Shown: positions 27,619 to 35,249 of the stretch, piece by piece
Numbering within the stretch: position 1 is the stretch's first letter
How the letters are laid out: each line of letters begins with the position of its first letter
Source: Flintibacter sp. KGMB00164
GTDB lineage: Bacteria > Bacillota > Clostridia > Oscillospirales > Oscillospiraceae
NCBI RefSeq assembly: GCF_008727735.1
Contig: NZ_CP044227.1
Location: 2,057,001 to 2,121,000, forward strand
Direction of reading: 5' to 3'
Length of the DNA stretch: 64,000 bases
Notes under the pieces: generated by a model
Databases searched by the model: none
What the model was told of the DNA's origin: nothing
What the model saw: the letters and a program-made list of their open reading frames with translations, nothing else
Position numbers and translations under genes: made by a program

Positions 27619-28839
27619 TTATTTGCTGTGCTTGTTCAGCCACTCGATGGCACAGTTGGCGTGGATGGCGGCTCCCTGATAGAACACGCTCTCATTCAGT
27701 ACCATTCTGGGGTTATGGTGGGGATACTGCTCGGGTCCGCCGGCTCCCAGTACCAGGAAGGTGCTGGGCACCTGCTCGGCCACGTAGCTGAAGTCCTCGG
27801 TACCGGCCATGGGGGGCATGGCCTGAATGTTCTCCTCCCCCACCATCTCGGCCACCGACTCCAGCAGCTCTTTGGTGGTGGCCTCATCGGTAAAGGTGCA
27901 GGGACAGTTGAACATGGTGATCTCGTACTCGCCGTGCCACGCTTTGGCATAGGCATCCACGATCTCAGGCAGCCGCTCCAGCACATGCTTGCGGGCCTCC
28001 ACGTTGTAGGTGCGCAGGCCTACCTGCAGGTCAGCGGTGTCAGGGATAATGTTCACTGCCGTACCCGAGCGCATCACGCCGCCGGACAGGGTCGCGACCG
28101 CCTGGGGAGAGACCTCCCGGGTCATGAGCATGTTGAGGGCGGTGTAGATCTGGTTGGCAATCATGATGGGGTCCACACACAGGTCGGGCGTGGAGCTGTG
28201 TCCGCCCTTGCCCTGGATATGGATGGCAAAGGTATCCAGAGAGGAGCTGGCCACGCCGGAGCAATAGGTCACCTGGCCCACGGGGGTGGTGGAGAAGATA
28301 TGGATGGCCATAGCGGCGTCTACCTTGGGATTTTCCAGCAGACCGTCGTCGATCATGGTCTTGGAGCCGTATCCCATCTCCTCGCCGGGCTGGAACATAA
28401 GCTTGACGGTACCTTTCAGCTCGCTCTCATGATCCTTGAGAAGCTTGGCCGCACCCAGCAGCATGGCCGCGTGAGTATCGTGGCCGCACATGTGGCTGGC
28501 ATTGCGCTTGGAACAGAAGGGCAGGTCGTTGATCTCCTCCATGGGCAGGGCGTCAAAGTCAGCCCGCAGCATGATGCAGGGACTGCCGCTGCCGATGGTG
28601 GCTACCACGCCGGTGGATGCCCTCATATCGGGGAAACCCATCTTGATGTACTTCTGCCGTACGCTCTCCTCCATCACACCGCAGCGGTGGGACTCGATCC
28701 CCATCTCGGCCAGCCGCTTTTCAATGTAAGCTGCCGATTCGGGCAGGTCCATGCCAACCTCAGGAATCTGGTGGAGATAGCGGCGGTCGGCCACGATCTG
28801 CTCCTGAAGCAGTTTGGCTTCTTCCAACAATTCTTTCAT
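27619..28839 (-). CDS. M20 family metallohydrolase (N-acyl amino acid amidohydrolase type)
   Basis: Removes acyl groups from N-acyl amino acids, or cleaves small peptides, with two metal ions in the cytoplasm. Visible motifs: 'LRADFDALPM', 'MCGHDTHAAMLLGAAKLL' (metal His and Asp) and 'FQPGEEMGYG' (catalytic Glu pair). The lid domain 'HIQGKGGHSSTPD' also fits the M20D group. The ATG at 28839 has AAAGGAG 9 bases upstream. 406 residues, normal. It follows brnQ in the same direction with a 95-base gap that shows no terminator. Confidence 0.93.
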   Translation of the reverse strand: MKELLEEAKLLQEQIVADRRYLHQIPEVGMDLPESAAYIEKRLAEMGIESHRCGVMEESVRQKYIKMGFPDMRASTGVVATIGSGSPCIMLRADFDALPMEEINDLPFCSKRNASHMCGHDTHAAMLLGAAKLLKDHESELKGTVKLMFQPGEEMGYGSKTMIDDGLLENPKVDAAMAIHIFSTTPVGQVTYCSGVASSSLDTFAIHIQGKGGHSSTPDLCVDPIMIANQIYTALNMLMTREVSPQAVATLSGGVMRSGTAVNIIPDTADLQVGLRTYNVEARKHVLERLPEIVDAYAKAWHGEYEITMFNCPCTFTDEATTKELLESVAEMVGEENIQAMPPMAGTEDFSYVAEQVPSTFLVLGAGGPEQYPHHNPRMVLNESVFYQGAAIHANCAIEWLNKHSK

Positions 28840-28934
28840 GCTCTGGGGCTCCTTTCTGTTTCCGGTCTTTCCGAGATAACACGTTGTACGACTGCCTCCC
28901 AGCTCAAACGACCATCGGGAAAGCAGCACGTAAT

Positions 28935-30266
28935 TTACGATTCCGCTACAGCTGCCTTGCCCTTAACGGCGGCGTAGATCACCGTACCCACGACAAATCC
29001 GATCACGGAGGGAATCAGCCAGTCAAAACCCAGGCTGCTCAGAGGAATATAGGACATCAGCTTATCCAATCCATCGGTAGAAATGGAGTGAAGTCCGTTT
29101 GCCCGCGCTACCACAAAGGCGTCATAGGCGCTGATCAAAGTAGCCACATATACCGCACCCTTCCAGGCTCCGTCGTTGGGTACCAGGCGCTTGCACACGC
29201 CCAGCACTGTCATGACTACGGACATGGGGAAGATGAGCGTAAACAGTGGCCCGGAGAAGGCCAGTACGTTGCTAACGCCGGTAGCGGACATGAGGAAGAT
29301 GATGGCGGTAATTACCAGAGCAATGATACGGTAAGGGATCTTGCCCCGGGTCCATTCCAACACCCAGTCGGAGGCAGTTGCAATCATGCCTGCGGCAGTG
29401 GTGAAGCAGGCGAAGATTACGGCCACCGCCAGCACTACGATACCGCCGTAGCCAGCCAGCTTCTGCACCAGACCGTTGAGCAGGGCGGTGGAATCCATAT
29501 CAGCGGCGAAGTAGGGGGTACCGCAGGCACCCAGCCAGCACAGTCCGCCGTAGACCACAACCAGAATGATGAAGGCCACTCCGATGGCCCGCACCAGAAT
29601 ATTTTTCTGATCCTTATATTCGGTATACCCCTTGGCCTTGATGCTGCCCAAAAAGATACCTGCGCAGATAAGGCCGGTGGGGATATCGCCGGTATTGTAT
29701 GCGGTAAGGGTAGCATAGGTAAAGGCATTGTCCACCGTGCCACCGGTAGGAGAACCGATGGGCATGGCAAAAACCATCACCACAATGATAAGGAGCGCCA
29801 CCAGCAGGATCGGGGTAGCGTAGGCACCGATCATGTCGATAACCTTGGAGCGATTGCTGGCAAAGAAATAAGCAAGGGAAAAGAAAACGAACAGGAAGGC
29901 TACATTGACCCAGCCGGGTACATTGGGGAAAATACCCCGCATACCCGTTTCACAGGCCACCGCTCCGCAGCGGGGGATCGTACCAAAGAGTACAATCAGC
30001 AGACCAATGATCCGGAACATCTGATGCCACCAGGAGTTGATGTGCCGGGAGAGATCCACAAAATCGCTGCCCATATTGACTACGGCGTACATAGCCAGCA
30101 TCGGAAACAGAATGCCGGTAAGTGTCATGCCCAGAATACCGGGAATCACATCCGCGCCGGTATTGATGCCAATGGAGGGAGGGAAAATCAGGTTGCCTGC
30201 GCCAAAGAAGATGGCAAACATGGCAAATCCCAATACCAGGGTATCCTTCGTCCGTCCCTGTTTCAT
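28935..30266 (-). CDS. brnQ: Branched-chain amino acid carrier, BrnQ family
   Basis: Na+- or H+-coupled uptake of leucine, isoleucine and valine. About twelve membrane segments; the N-terminal signature 'FGAGNLIFPPSIG' is diagnostic for BrnQ. Its ATG overlaps the stop of the amidohydrolase by four bases (ATGA), and AAGGAGGAGG lies just upstream within that gene, so the two are translationally coupled. Coupling to hydrolases suggests the carried amino acid is either the product or the inducing substrate of the operon. Confidence 0.95.
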   Translation of the reverse strand: MKQGRTKDTLVLGFAMFAIFFGAGNLIFPPSIGINTGADVIPGILGMTLTGILFPMLAMYAVVNMGSDFVDLSRHINSWWHQMFRIIGLLIVLFGTIPRCGAVACETGMRGIFPNVPGWVNVAFLFVFFSLAYFFASNRSKVIDMIGAYATPILLVALLIIVVMVFAMPIGSPTGGTVDNAFTYATLTAYNTGDIPTGLICAGIFLGSIKAKGYTEYKDQKNILVRAIGVAFIILVVVYGGLCWLGACGTPYFAADMDSTALLNGLVQKLAGYGGIVVLAVAVIFACFTTAAGMIATASDWVLEWTRGKIPYRIIALVITAIIFLMSATGVSNVLAFSGPLFTLIFPMSVVMTVLGVCKRLVPNDGAWKGAVYVATLISAYDAFVVARANGLHSISTDGLDKLMSYIPLSSLGFDWLIPSVIGFVVGTVIYAAVKGKAAVAES

Positions 30267-31879
30267 TTTGCCTCCTCCTTATCGTACACCTTCTCGCCGT
30301 TGGAGTAGGTCTGGAGCACATAGACCTGGTCGATGCGGTCGCTGTCCACCTCCAGCAGGTCCTCACTGAGCACCGCAAAGTCGGCATGGAAGCCTACCTT
30401 CAGCTGGCCCACCTTGGGGATGCCCGCCACACGGGCGGCCTCCCGGGTGTACAGGGCGATGGCGGTCTCGATATCCACCTTCTCTCCCTGGCCGCAGTCA
30501 AAGCCGTCCCAGGCCTTGCGGGTCACGCCGCCCTTCAGACAGGGGAAGGGATCGGAGGGCACCGCCCAGGAGGTGGCGGGGGCGTCAGTGGAGAAGCACA
30601 GGGGCACGCCCTTCTCCAGCATGGTCTTTACCGGGTAGGAGGCCTCCAGGCGCTCCTGGCTGAGGTTGGCCCGGTAGCTTTCGATCTCGGCGTAGAGGAA
30701 AATCGGCTGGGTAGCCACGCCGATACCCTTCTCCGCGCAGCGGCTGATGGCCCGCTGAGAGGGCTCGGTGACGTGCTCGATACGCAGGTGGGGCACATCG
30801 CCGTCGGTCCACTTTTCCTCGCCGTACACCCGGTCCACAATCCGGTCGATGGCGTGTCCGCCCATGGCGTGCATGGACAGCTGGCAATGGTTCTCCTTAC
30901 AGAACTGGATGGCGCTCTCCATCAGCTCGTCAGAGCAGACAGGGAAGCCTACCTCGTCCTCAGAGCCCAGGTAGGGCTCATTCATCCAGGCGGTGCGGCC
31001 CGAGACGCTGCCGTCGCCGATAAGCTTGAGGCCGGCGGTGAAAATCTGCTGGTCGCGGTTCTTCCGCGCTTCGGGGAACCGGAAGCTGTCATCTCCGGCA
31101 TAGAAGTCCCACATGTAATAGATGCCAACCTTCTGGCGGAATCCTTTTTCCACCGCCTTGGTGTAGATATCATAGTTATCGCTGGGGTCCAGGTTGCCCA
31201 TGTCGCAAATGGAGGTGACGCCCTGAGACAGCAGCAGCTCGCCCAGATCCACCACCAGGTCCACCTTCTGCTCGTCGGTGGTTTCAGGAATCAGGGGGGT
31301 CACCAGGTTGCGGGCGTTCTCCCGCAGCACGCCGGTGGGCTCTCCGTTCTCATCCCGGTCGATCTGACCACCCTGAGGATCGGGAGTGTCCTTGGTGATG
31401 CCCGCCATCTCCAGCGCCTTGCTGTTGACGCAGCGGATGTGGCCGCAGGTGCGGATGATAGACACGGGAGCATCGCTGCACCCCTCATCCAGATCCCAGC
31501 GGGTGGGAGAGCGGCCCTCGGCCAGCTTGCCCTCGTCATAGCCCCAGCCTTCGATCCACTTGTCCGGTCCCTGGCTCTCCCGCACCTTGCGGATCTCTTC
31601 CTTAAGTTCCTCAATGGAATGTACCTTGGGGGGCAGGCTGGAGATCTTCTTGCTGAAATCAGCCAGCATAACCGGGTGCATGTGTGCATCCACAAAACCG
31701 GGAATCACACGTTTCCCACCCAGATCCACAACGGTCCAATCTCCGGCGGGCAGATCTTCCTGCGCTCCGACCCAGGTGATCACACCATCCTGGACCGTCA
31801 TAGCCTGGGCATAACGGTTCTCGTCGTCACAGGTATAGATCTTTCCATTGATATAGGCGAAATTCCCATTTGCGTGCAT
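30263..31879 (-). CDS. YtcJ-type metal-dependent amidohydrolase
   Basis: A cytoplasmic TIM-barrel hydrolase of the amidohydrolase superfamily (AepA/YtcJ group), 538 residues. Metal and catalytic residues are seen in 'GFVDAHMHP' (HxH), 'LSMHAMGGHAIDRI' , 'RIEHVTEP' and 'CFSTDAPA' (the final Asp). Close families hydrolyse amides, N-formyl or N-acyl groups and cyclic ureides; no substrate can be named here. The ATG at 31879 has GAAAGGGGG 9 bases upstream. It is the first gene of a four-gene unit and lies 26 bases after the expected start of a sigma-54 transcript. Confidence 0.88.
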   Translation of the reverse strand: MHANGNFAYINGKIYTCDDENRYAQAMTVQDGVITWVGAQEDLPAGDWTVVDLGGKRVIPGFVDAHMHPVMLADFSKKISSLPPKVHSIEELKEEIRKVRESQGPDKWIEGWGYDEGKLAEGRSPTRWDLDEGCSDAPVSIIRTCGHIRCVNSKALEMAGITKDTPDPQGGQIDRDENGEPTGVLRENARNLVTPLIPETTDEQKVDLVVDLGELLLSQGVTSICDMGNLDPSDNYDIYTKAVEKGFRQKVGIYYMWDFYAGDDSFRFPEARKNRDQQIFTAGLKLIGDGSVSGRTAWMNEPYLGSEDEVGFPVCSDELMESAIQFCKENHCQLSMHAMGGHAIDRIVDRVYGEEKWTDGDVPHLRIEHVTEPSQRAISRCAEKGIGVATQPIFLYAEIESYRANLSQERLEASYPVKTMLEKGVPLCFSTDAPATSWAVPSDPFPCLKGGVTRKAWDGFDCGQGEKVDIETAIALYTREAARVAGIPKVGQLKVGFHADFAVLSEDLLEVDSDRIDQVYVLQTYSNGEKVYDKEEAK

Positions 31880-31896
31880 AGCGCACAGCCCCCTTT

Positions 31897-31917
31897 CTGT
31901 TATAATAAACATAACAG
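31897..31917. promoter_or_regulatory. 7-bp inverted repeat at the sigma-54 transcription start
   Basis: CTGTTAT-N7-ATAACAG is a perfect inverted repeat covering the predicted transcription start and abutting the -12 box. It could be a repressor operator, or a small hairpin at the 5' end of the mRNA. Confidence 0.35.
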
Positions 31918-31931
31918 CAAAATATGTGCCA
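31917..31931 (-). promoter_or_regulatory. Sigma-54 (-24/-12) promoter of the amidohydrolase operon
   Basis: On the minus strand TGGCACATATTTTGC matches the sigma-54 consensus TGGCACRNNNNTTGC at every specified base, with the GG and GC dinucleotides separated by exactly 10 bases. The start of transcription should be near 31905, 26 bases before the amidohydrolase ATG. Confidence 0.9.
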
Positions 31932-31938
31932 AGAAAGC

Positions 31939-31983
31939 AAGCAAGGACACAACCGCTGAAAAAAGACGGCAGCGTCCTTGCTT
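31939..31983. repeat. 10-bp inverted repeat upstream of the sigma-54 promoter
   Basis: AAGCAAGGAC (31939-31948) and GTCCTTGCTT (31974-31983) form a perfect dyad centred about 55 bases upstream of the predicted start. It is either a stem of the upstream gene's transcript or an activator/auxiliary protein site. Confidence 0.4.
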
Positions 31984-32119
31984 TTCTAAAGTGTAATATC
32001 TGATATTCGTCTCTGTCAAGGCTTAACGGGGGGTTTTTGTCTATTTCAACAATTTTTCATTTCGCATAACCCAAAACCTTTTTCACTCTGTCCATTCCTT
32101 GTTTTATCTTTCATTGAAG

Positions 32120-32156
32120 ATAAAAATTTTTTGACATTTGATCAAAAAATTTTTAT
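32120..32156 (-). repeat. 15-bp AT-rich perfect inverted repeat after the sigma-54 activator gene
   Basis: ATAAAAATTTTTTGA and TCAAAAAATTTTTAT are perfect complements separated by 7 bases, starting 20 bases after the activator stop codon. It may terminate the activator gene, though it has no GC stem. Alternatively it may be an enhancer-like binding dyad about 230 bases upstream of the sigma-54 start. Confidence 0.45.
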
Positions 32157-32175
32157 AAAATCTTATTTTTTTGAT

Positions 32176-33591
32176 TTACTTTAGTTTCAGCTTCTCCATG
32201 CGGTACTGCAGCTTCTGGGGCGAGATGGACAGCTTGTCTGCCGCCGCGTTCAGACGGTTGGTTTGACGCAGCGCCTCCGAGATGATAGCCGCCTCATACT
32301 GGGACAGCAGCTGTCCCAGGTCCACCTTGCCCCGGCTCAGCTGTTCCCGGATCTGGCTCAGCGATCCAGGCTCCTCCACCCGGCTGCGCACCGGAACCTC
32401 TTCCGGCACCGGCCTGTGATCCTGCTCCATCTTGGCAAGAAGATTTTGTACCGAGTCCAGGGTGATCAAATCGCTGGTCTCGATATTGAATGCCCCTTCA
32501 ATGGTATTTTTCAGCTCCCGGATGTTCCCGGGCCAGGACCAGCGTAAAAACAGATCCTGCGTCATCTGGCTCAGTCCCCGAATATGCCGTCCCATTTTCT
32601 TATTGAACTGATCTATGTAGTGCTGGGTAAGCAGAAGGATATCTTCCTGCCGCTCCCGCAGGGGAGGCAGCCACAGCCGGACCACGCCCACCCGGTAATA
32701 AAAGTCAGAGCGCAGCCGCCCTTCCTCAATCAGACGCTCGGGAACCTCATTGGAAGCACATACGATCCGCACATGAAAATGAATATCCTCCTTGCCGCCG
32801 ATCCGCCGCACCTTCTGTTCTTCCAGTACCTTCAGCAGCTTGGCCTGCATGGCGGTATCCATGGAGTTGATCTCGTCCAGAAACAGCGTTCCGCCATCGG
32901 CCAGCTCAAACAATCCTTTTTTGGATTCCGCACCGGTGAAGCCGCCCCGTTCCGTGCCGAAAAACATACTCTCCAGCAGATTGACCGGGATTGCCGCGCA
33001 GTTTTGGGCAATAAAAGGTTTGTCTTTCCGGGCGCTGAGAAGGTGCAGAGCCTGGGCAAACAGTTCCTTTCCCGTTCCGGTCTCCCCATAGATCAGGGTG
33101 GCAGAATCGTTCTTTGCCACTTCTTTTACCACGCGCTTGAGCTGTTCCATAGCTGCATTCTGCGTCACGATATCATCCAGCGCAGACTGGCCATACTGCA
33201 CCGGGCGGCTGGTTCCCCGCTCTGAAATATCCAGCAGCTGAGCAATATCCACCGCACCCTGAATTGATCCGTCCTCTCCCATGATGGGATAGGTTGTTGT
33301 GGTCATGGTGAGCTTGAAATTTCCCGAGGTCAGCACCTGCTTCTCCCCCACCGTGATGGTCCCGGTACGCAGCGTCCGGATCACTGTGCTGGTCTCCTCG
33401 CTCAGATCCGGATAGACTTCCAGCAAATGTTTTCCACGCACCTGCCGTCCGAAATCATCCGGCAGTTTTTCCAGGGCACTGCTGGCTTTGTAATATTCAA
33501 TAATCCCATCCCGGTTTACCACCATCATGCCTTCCATGGAATCGCCGTTGATTTTCAGCAGCCGGGTGATCTGACGCAGATATTCATTCAT
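32176..33591 (-). CDS. Sigma-54-dependent transcriptional activator (PAS-AAA+-Fis)
   Basis: A bacterial enhancer-binding protein that opens sigma-54 promoters with ATP. A PAS sensor (residues ~12-115, with 'GMMVVNRDGIIEYYN'-like strands) replaces a receiver domain, so it senses a ligand rather than a phosphoryl signal. The AAA+ domain shows Walker A 'GETGTGKE', the sigma-54 loop as 'GGFTGA' (usually GAFTGA), Walker B 'TLFLDEI' and 'RSDFYYRVGVV' with the R-fingers. The Fis-type HTH is at the C-terminus ('AAADKLSISPQKLQYRM'). The ATG at 33591 has AGGAGGA 8 bases upstream. It is immediately upstream of the sigma-54 promoter and is very probably its regulator. Confidence 0.93.
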   Translation of the reverse strand: MNEYLRQITRLLKINGDSMEGMMVVNRDGIIEYYKASSALEKLPDDFGRQVRGKHLLEVYPDLSEETSTVIRTLRTGTITVGEKQVLTSGNFKLTMTTTTYPIMGEDGSIQGAVDIAQLLDISERGTSRPVQYGQSALDDIVTQNAAMEQLKRVVKEVAKNDSATLIYGETGTGKELFAQALHLLSARKDKPFIAQNCAAIPVNLLESMFFGTERGGFTGAESKKGLFELADGGTLFLDEINSMDTAMQAKLLKVLEEQKVRRIGGKEDIHFHVRIVCASNEVPERLIEEGRLRSDFYYRVGVVRLWLPPLRERQEDILLLTQHYIDQFNKKMGRHIRGLSQMTQDLFLRWSWPGNIRELKNTIEGAFNIETSDLITLDSVQNLLAKMEQDHRPVPEEVPVRSRVEEPGSLSQIREQLSRGKVDLGQLLSQYEAAIISEALRQTNRLNAAADKLSISPQKLQYRMEKLKLK

Positions 33592-33639
33592 GCCCGCTTC
33601 CTCCTGAACTTCCACGCTGGTAAAATACGTTCTGGTAAC

Positions 33640-33668
33640 AGTTTACAATAAAACCCACTCTGGTGCAA
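33640..33668 (-). promoter_or_regulatory. Possible promoter of the sigma-54 activator gene
   Basis: TTGCAC and TAAACT with a 17-base spacer, about 50 bases before the start. It is the only reasonable pair I see on this strand in the divergent gap. Confidence 0.4.
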
Positions 33669-33796
33669 TCATGAAATTCACTGCCTGCCCTCTCGTCTGG
33701 CAATTTTCTTCCATTTTACATCCACAAATTGCTGATTTAATTCATTTTTCATTATTTATGACTTTTCTTCGTATAATAAATGAACTTTCCGTTAAA

Positions 33797-33823
33797 TTAG
33801 CACTCTCCTATTGACAGTGCTAA
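33797..33823. promoter_or_regulatory. CIRCE operator (HrcA site) of hsp20
   Basis: TTAGCACTC-N9-CAGTGCTAA matches the CIRCE consensus TTAGCACTC-N9-GAGTGCTAA except one base. It overlaps the -35 box of the hsp20 promoter, so HrcA binding would block polymerase. Confidence 0.9.
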
Positions 33824-33839
33824 TTTGTGGTGCTATAAC
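33811..33839 (+). promoter_or_regulatory. Promoter of hsp20
   Basis: TTGACA and TATAAC with a 17-base spacer; the -35 lies inside the CIRCE operator. Confidence 0.8.
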
Positions 33840-33915
33840 ATACTTGTACCAAGGGAAAGGCCCAATGAGGACCCGAATTGGTGGGCACAAAAGTGCAAGA
33901 ATGGAGGAATGACTT

Positions 33916-34356
33916 ATGTTGCCCAGCCTGTTTGGTGAAAGTTTGTTTGATCGTTTCTTTGATGATTCTCTGGAAAAGGAGTTCTTCGGAACCCATAATC
34001 CCCTGTATGGTAAGCATGCCAAGAACCTGATGAAAACCGATGTAAAGGACGTAAACGACCACTATGAAGTGGCTGTTGACCTGCCTGGTTTCCAGAAGGA
34101 TGAGGTCAATGTGGAACTGGAGAACGGCTACCTGACCATCAGCGCCGCCAAGGGCCTGGATAAGGACCAGAAGGACGACGAGGGCCACTATATCCGCCAG
34201 GAGCGTTATAGCGGTTCCTGCAGCCGCAGCTTCTATGTGGGCGACATCCAGCCTGAGGATATCCACGCCAAGTATGAGGACGGCATTCTGAAGCTGACAC
34301 TGCCCAAGGCCGATCAAAAGGCAATTGAGCATCAGAACCGCATCGCCATTCAGTAA
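33916..34356 (+). CDS. Small heat-shock protein, Hsp20/alpha-crystallin family
   Basis: An ATP-independent holdase chaperone that keeps unfolding proteins soluble. The alpha-crystallin domain runs from about residue 40 to 135, with 'VAVDLPGFQKDEVNVELENG' in the first half and the terminal 'GILKLTLPK' strand. A short tail ends in 'IAIQ', the place of the usual IxI motif. At 146 residues it is typical. GGAGG lies 8 bases before the ATG. Control by HrcA through the CIRCE element is strongly indicated; in most Firmicutes CIRCE governs groESL and dnaK, so its use on hsp20 is a less common arrangement. Confidence 0.95.
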   Translation: MLPSLFGESLFDRFFDDSLEKEFFGTHNPLYGKHAKNLMKTDVKDVNDHYEVAVDLPGFQKDEVNVELENGYLTISAAKGLDKDQKDDEGHYIRQERYSGSCSRSFYVGDIQPEDIHAKYEDGILKLTLPKADQKAIEHQNRIAIQ

Positions 34357-34390
34357 AACAAAACAGCGCGCCGGTTTTCCGACGCGCCGC

Positions 34391-34421
34391 AAGCCCCGGA
34401 CCGAAGATCCGGGGCTTTTTT
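34391..34421. terminator. Terminator between hsp20 and the DUF523 gene
   Basis: The stem AGCCCCGGA/TCCGGGGCT is followed by TTTTTT on the plus strand. A second GC-rich hairpin (GCGCGCCGG/CCGACGCGC) lies directly before it. Confidence 0.85.
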
Positions 34422-34854
34422 ATTGAATTGTTTCTGCCTGAGATTCTCCCAGGACCTTGATTCCCGCCTGCCGCAGTTGCTGGGCTGTCACTCCATCTCC
34501 CGGTATCAAGCGCCGGGAAAAGGTCCCGTCGTAGATCTCTCCGCTGCCGCAGGAGGGGGAGCGCTCTTTGAGAACCGCCAGCTCACACCCCTGTTCCAGA
34601 GCCGTCTTTAAAGCCAGCTTTGCTCCTGCCTGGTATGATTCGGTCACATCCGTGCCCTCCCGGTTCACGACCCGGCCGTCACGCTGCCGTTCGGCGGGAG
34701 GACGCGGGGTTGGCAGGCCACCCTGCACCTCCGGGCATACAGGGATCAATTCATGTCCCCGCATCCGCAGGGCCTCCACCTCCGGATGCTTTTTCCCTTG
34801 CCCGTCATATCGGCAGGGACACCCCAACAGACAGGCACTGACTAAAATTTTCAT
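34420..34854 (-). CDS. DUF523 family protein
   Basis: A 144-residue soluble protein with the family signature 'SACLLGCPCRYDG' at the N-terminus and 'KERSPSCGSG' in the second half. The conserved cysteines suggest a metal or Fe-S site or redox role, but no function is established for the family. The start has AAGGAG 5 bases upstream. It is divergent from nothing and lies 46 bases after the ireB stop, behind that gene's terminator hairpin. Confidence 0.9.
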   Translation of the reverse strand: MKILVSACLLGCPCRYDGQGKKHPEVEALRMRGHELIPVCPEVQGGLPTPRPPAERQRDGRVVNREGTDVTESYQAGAKLALKTALEQGCELAVLKERSPSCGSGEIYDGTFSRRLIPGDGVTAQQLRQAGIKVLGESQAETIQ

Positions 34855-34867
34855 GGCGTCTCCTTAC

Positions 34868-34894
34868 AAAAAAGCCCGCTTTTCAGCGGGCTTT
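34868..34894 (-). terminator. Terminator of ireB
   Basis: The stem AAAGCCCGC/GCGGGCTTT with a 6-base loop is followed by TTT on the minus strand. Confidence 0.85.
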
Positions 34895-34900
34895 CAAGGC

Positions 34901-35152
34901 TTAGTGAGTGAGATAATACTTGACCAGGGTCTGGAGCAGCTCATCCCGGTCTATCTTCCGGATCAGTGCCCGGGCATTGTTATGGTTTGTGATGTAGGTG
35001 GGGTCCTCGGAGAGAATGTAGCCCACAATCTGGTTTACCGGGTTATATCCCTTTTCCTGCAGCGCCTGATACACCGTAGCCAGGATCGCCTTGATCTCCA
35101 GATCGCGCTGGTCGCCCAGACGGAATTTTCGGGTGAAATCCATCTCGTCCAT
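34901..35152 (-). CDS. IreB-family regulatory phosphoprotein
   Basis: A small (83 residue) cytoplasmic protein of the DUF965/IreB family. In Enterococcus IreB is a substrate of the Ser/Thr kinase IreK and modulates cephalosporin tolerance. The body '[35 protein letters not shown]' region is diagnostic (residues ~24-60). The ATG at 35152 is chosen over a GTG three codons upstream because AGGAGG lies 8 bases before it. A threonine close to the N-terminus ('DEMDFTRKF') is a candidate phosphorylation site. No kinase gene adjoins it. Confidence 0.9.
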   Translation of the reverse strand: MDEMDFTRKFRLGDQRDLEIKAILATVYQALQEKGYNPVNQIVGYILSEDPTYITNHNNARALIRKIDRDELLQTLVKYYLTH

Positions 35153-35249
35153 CGAAAACACCTCCTAAACTAAGCATGGAAAAGATGTGCTTAGTTTACT
35201 CCAAAAACCCCGTTGTGTAAAGGGCAGCAGGTAAAAATTTAATAATTTT

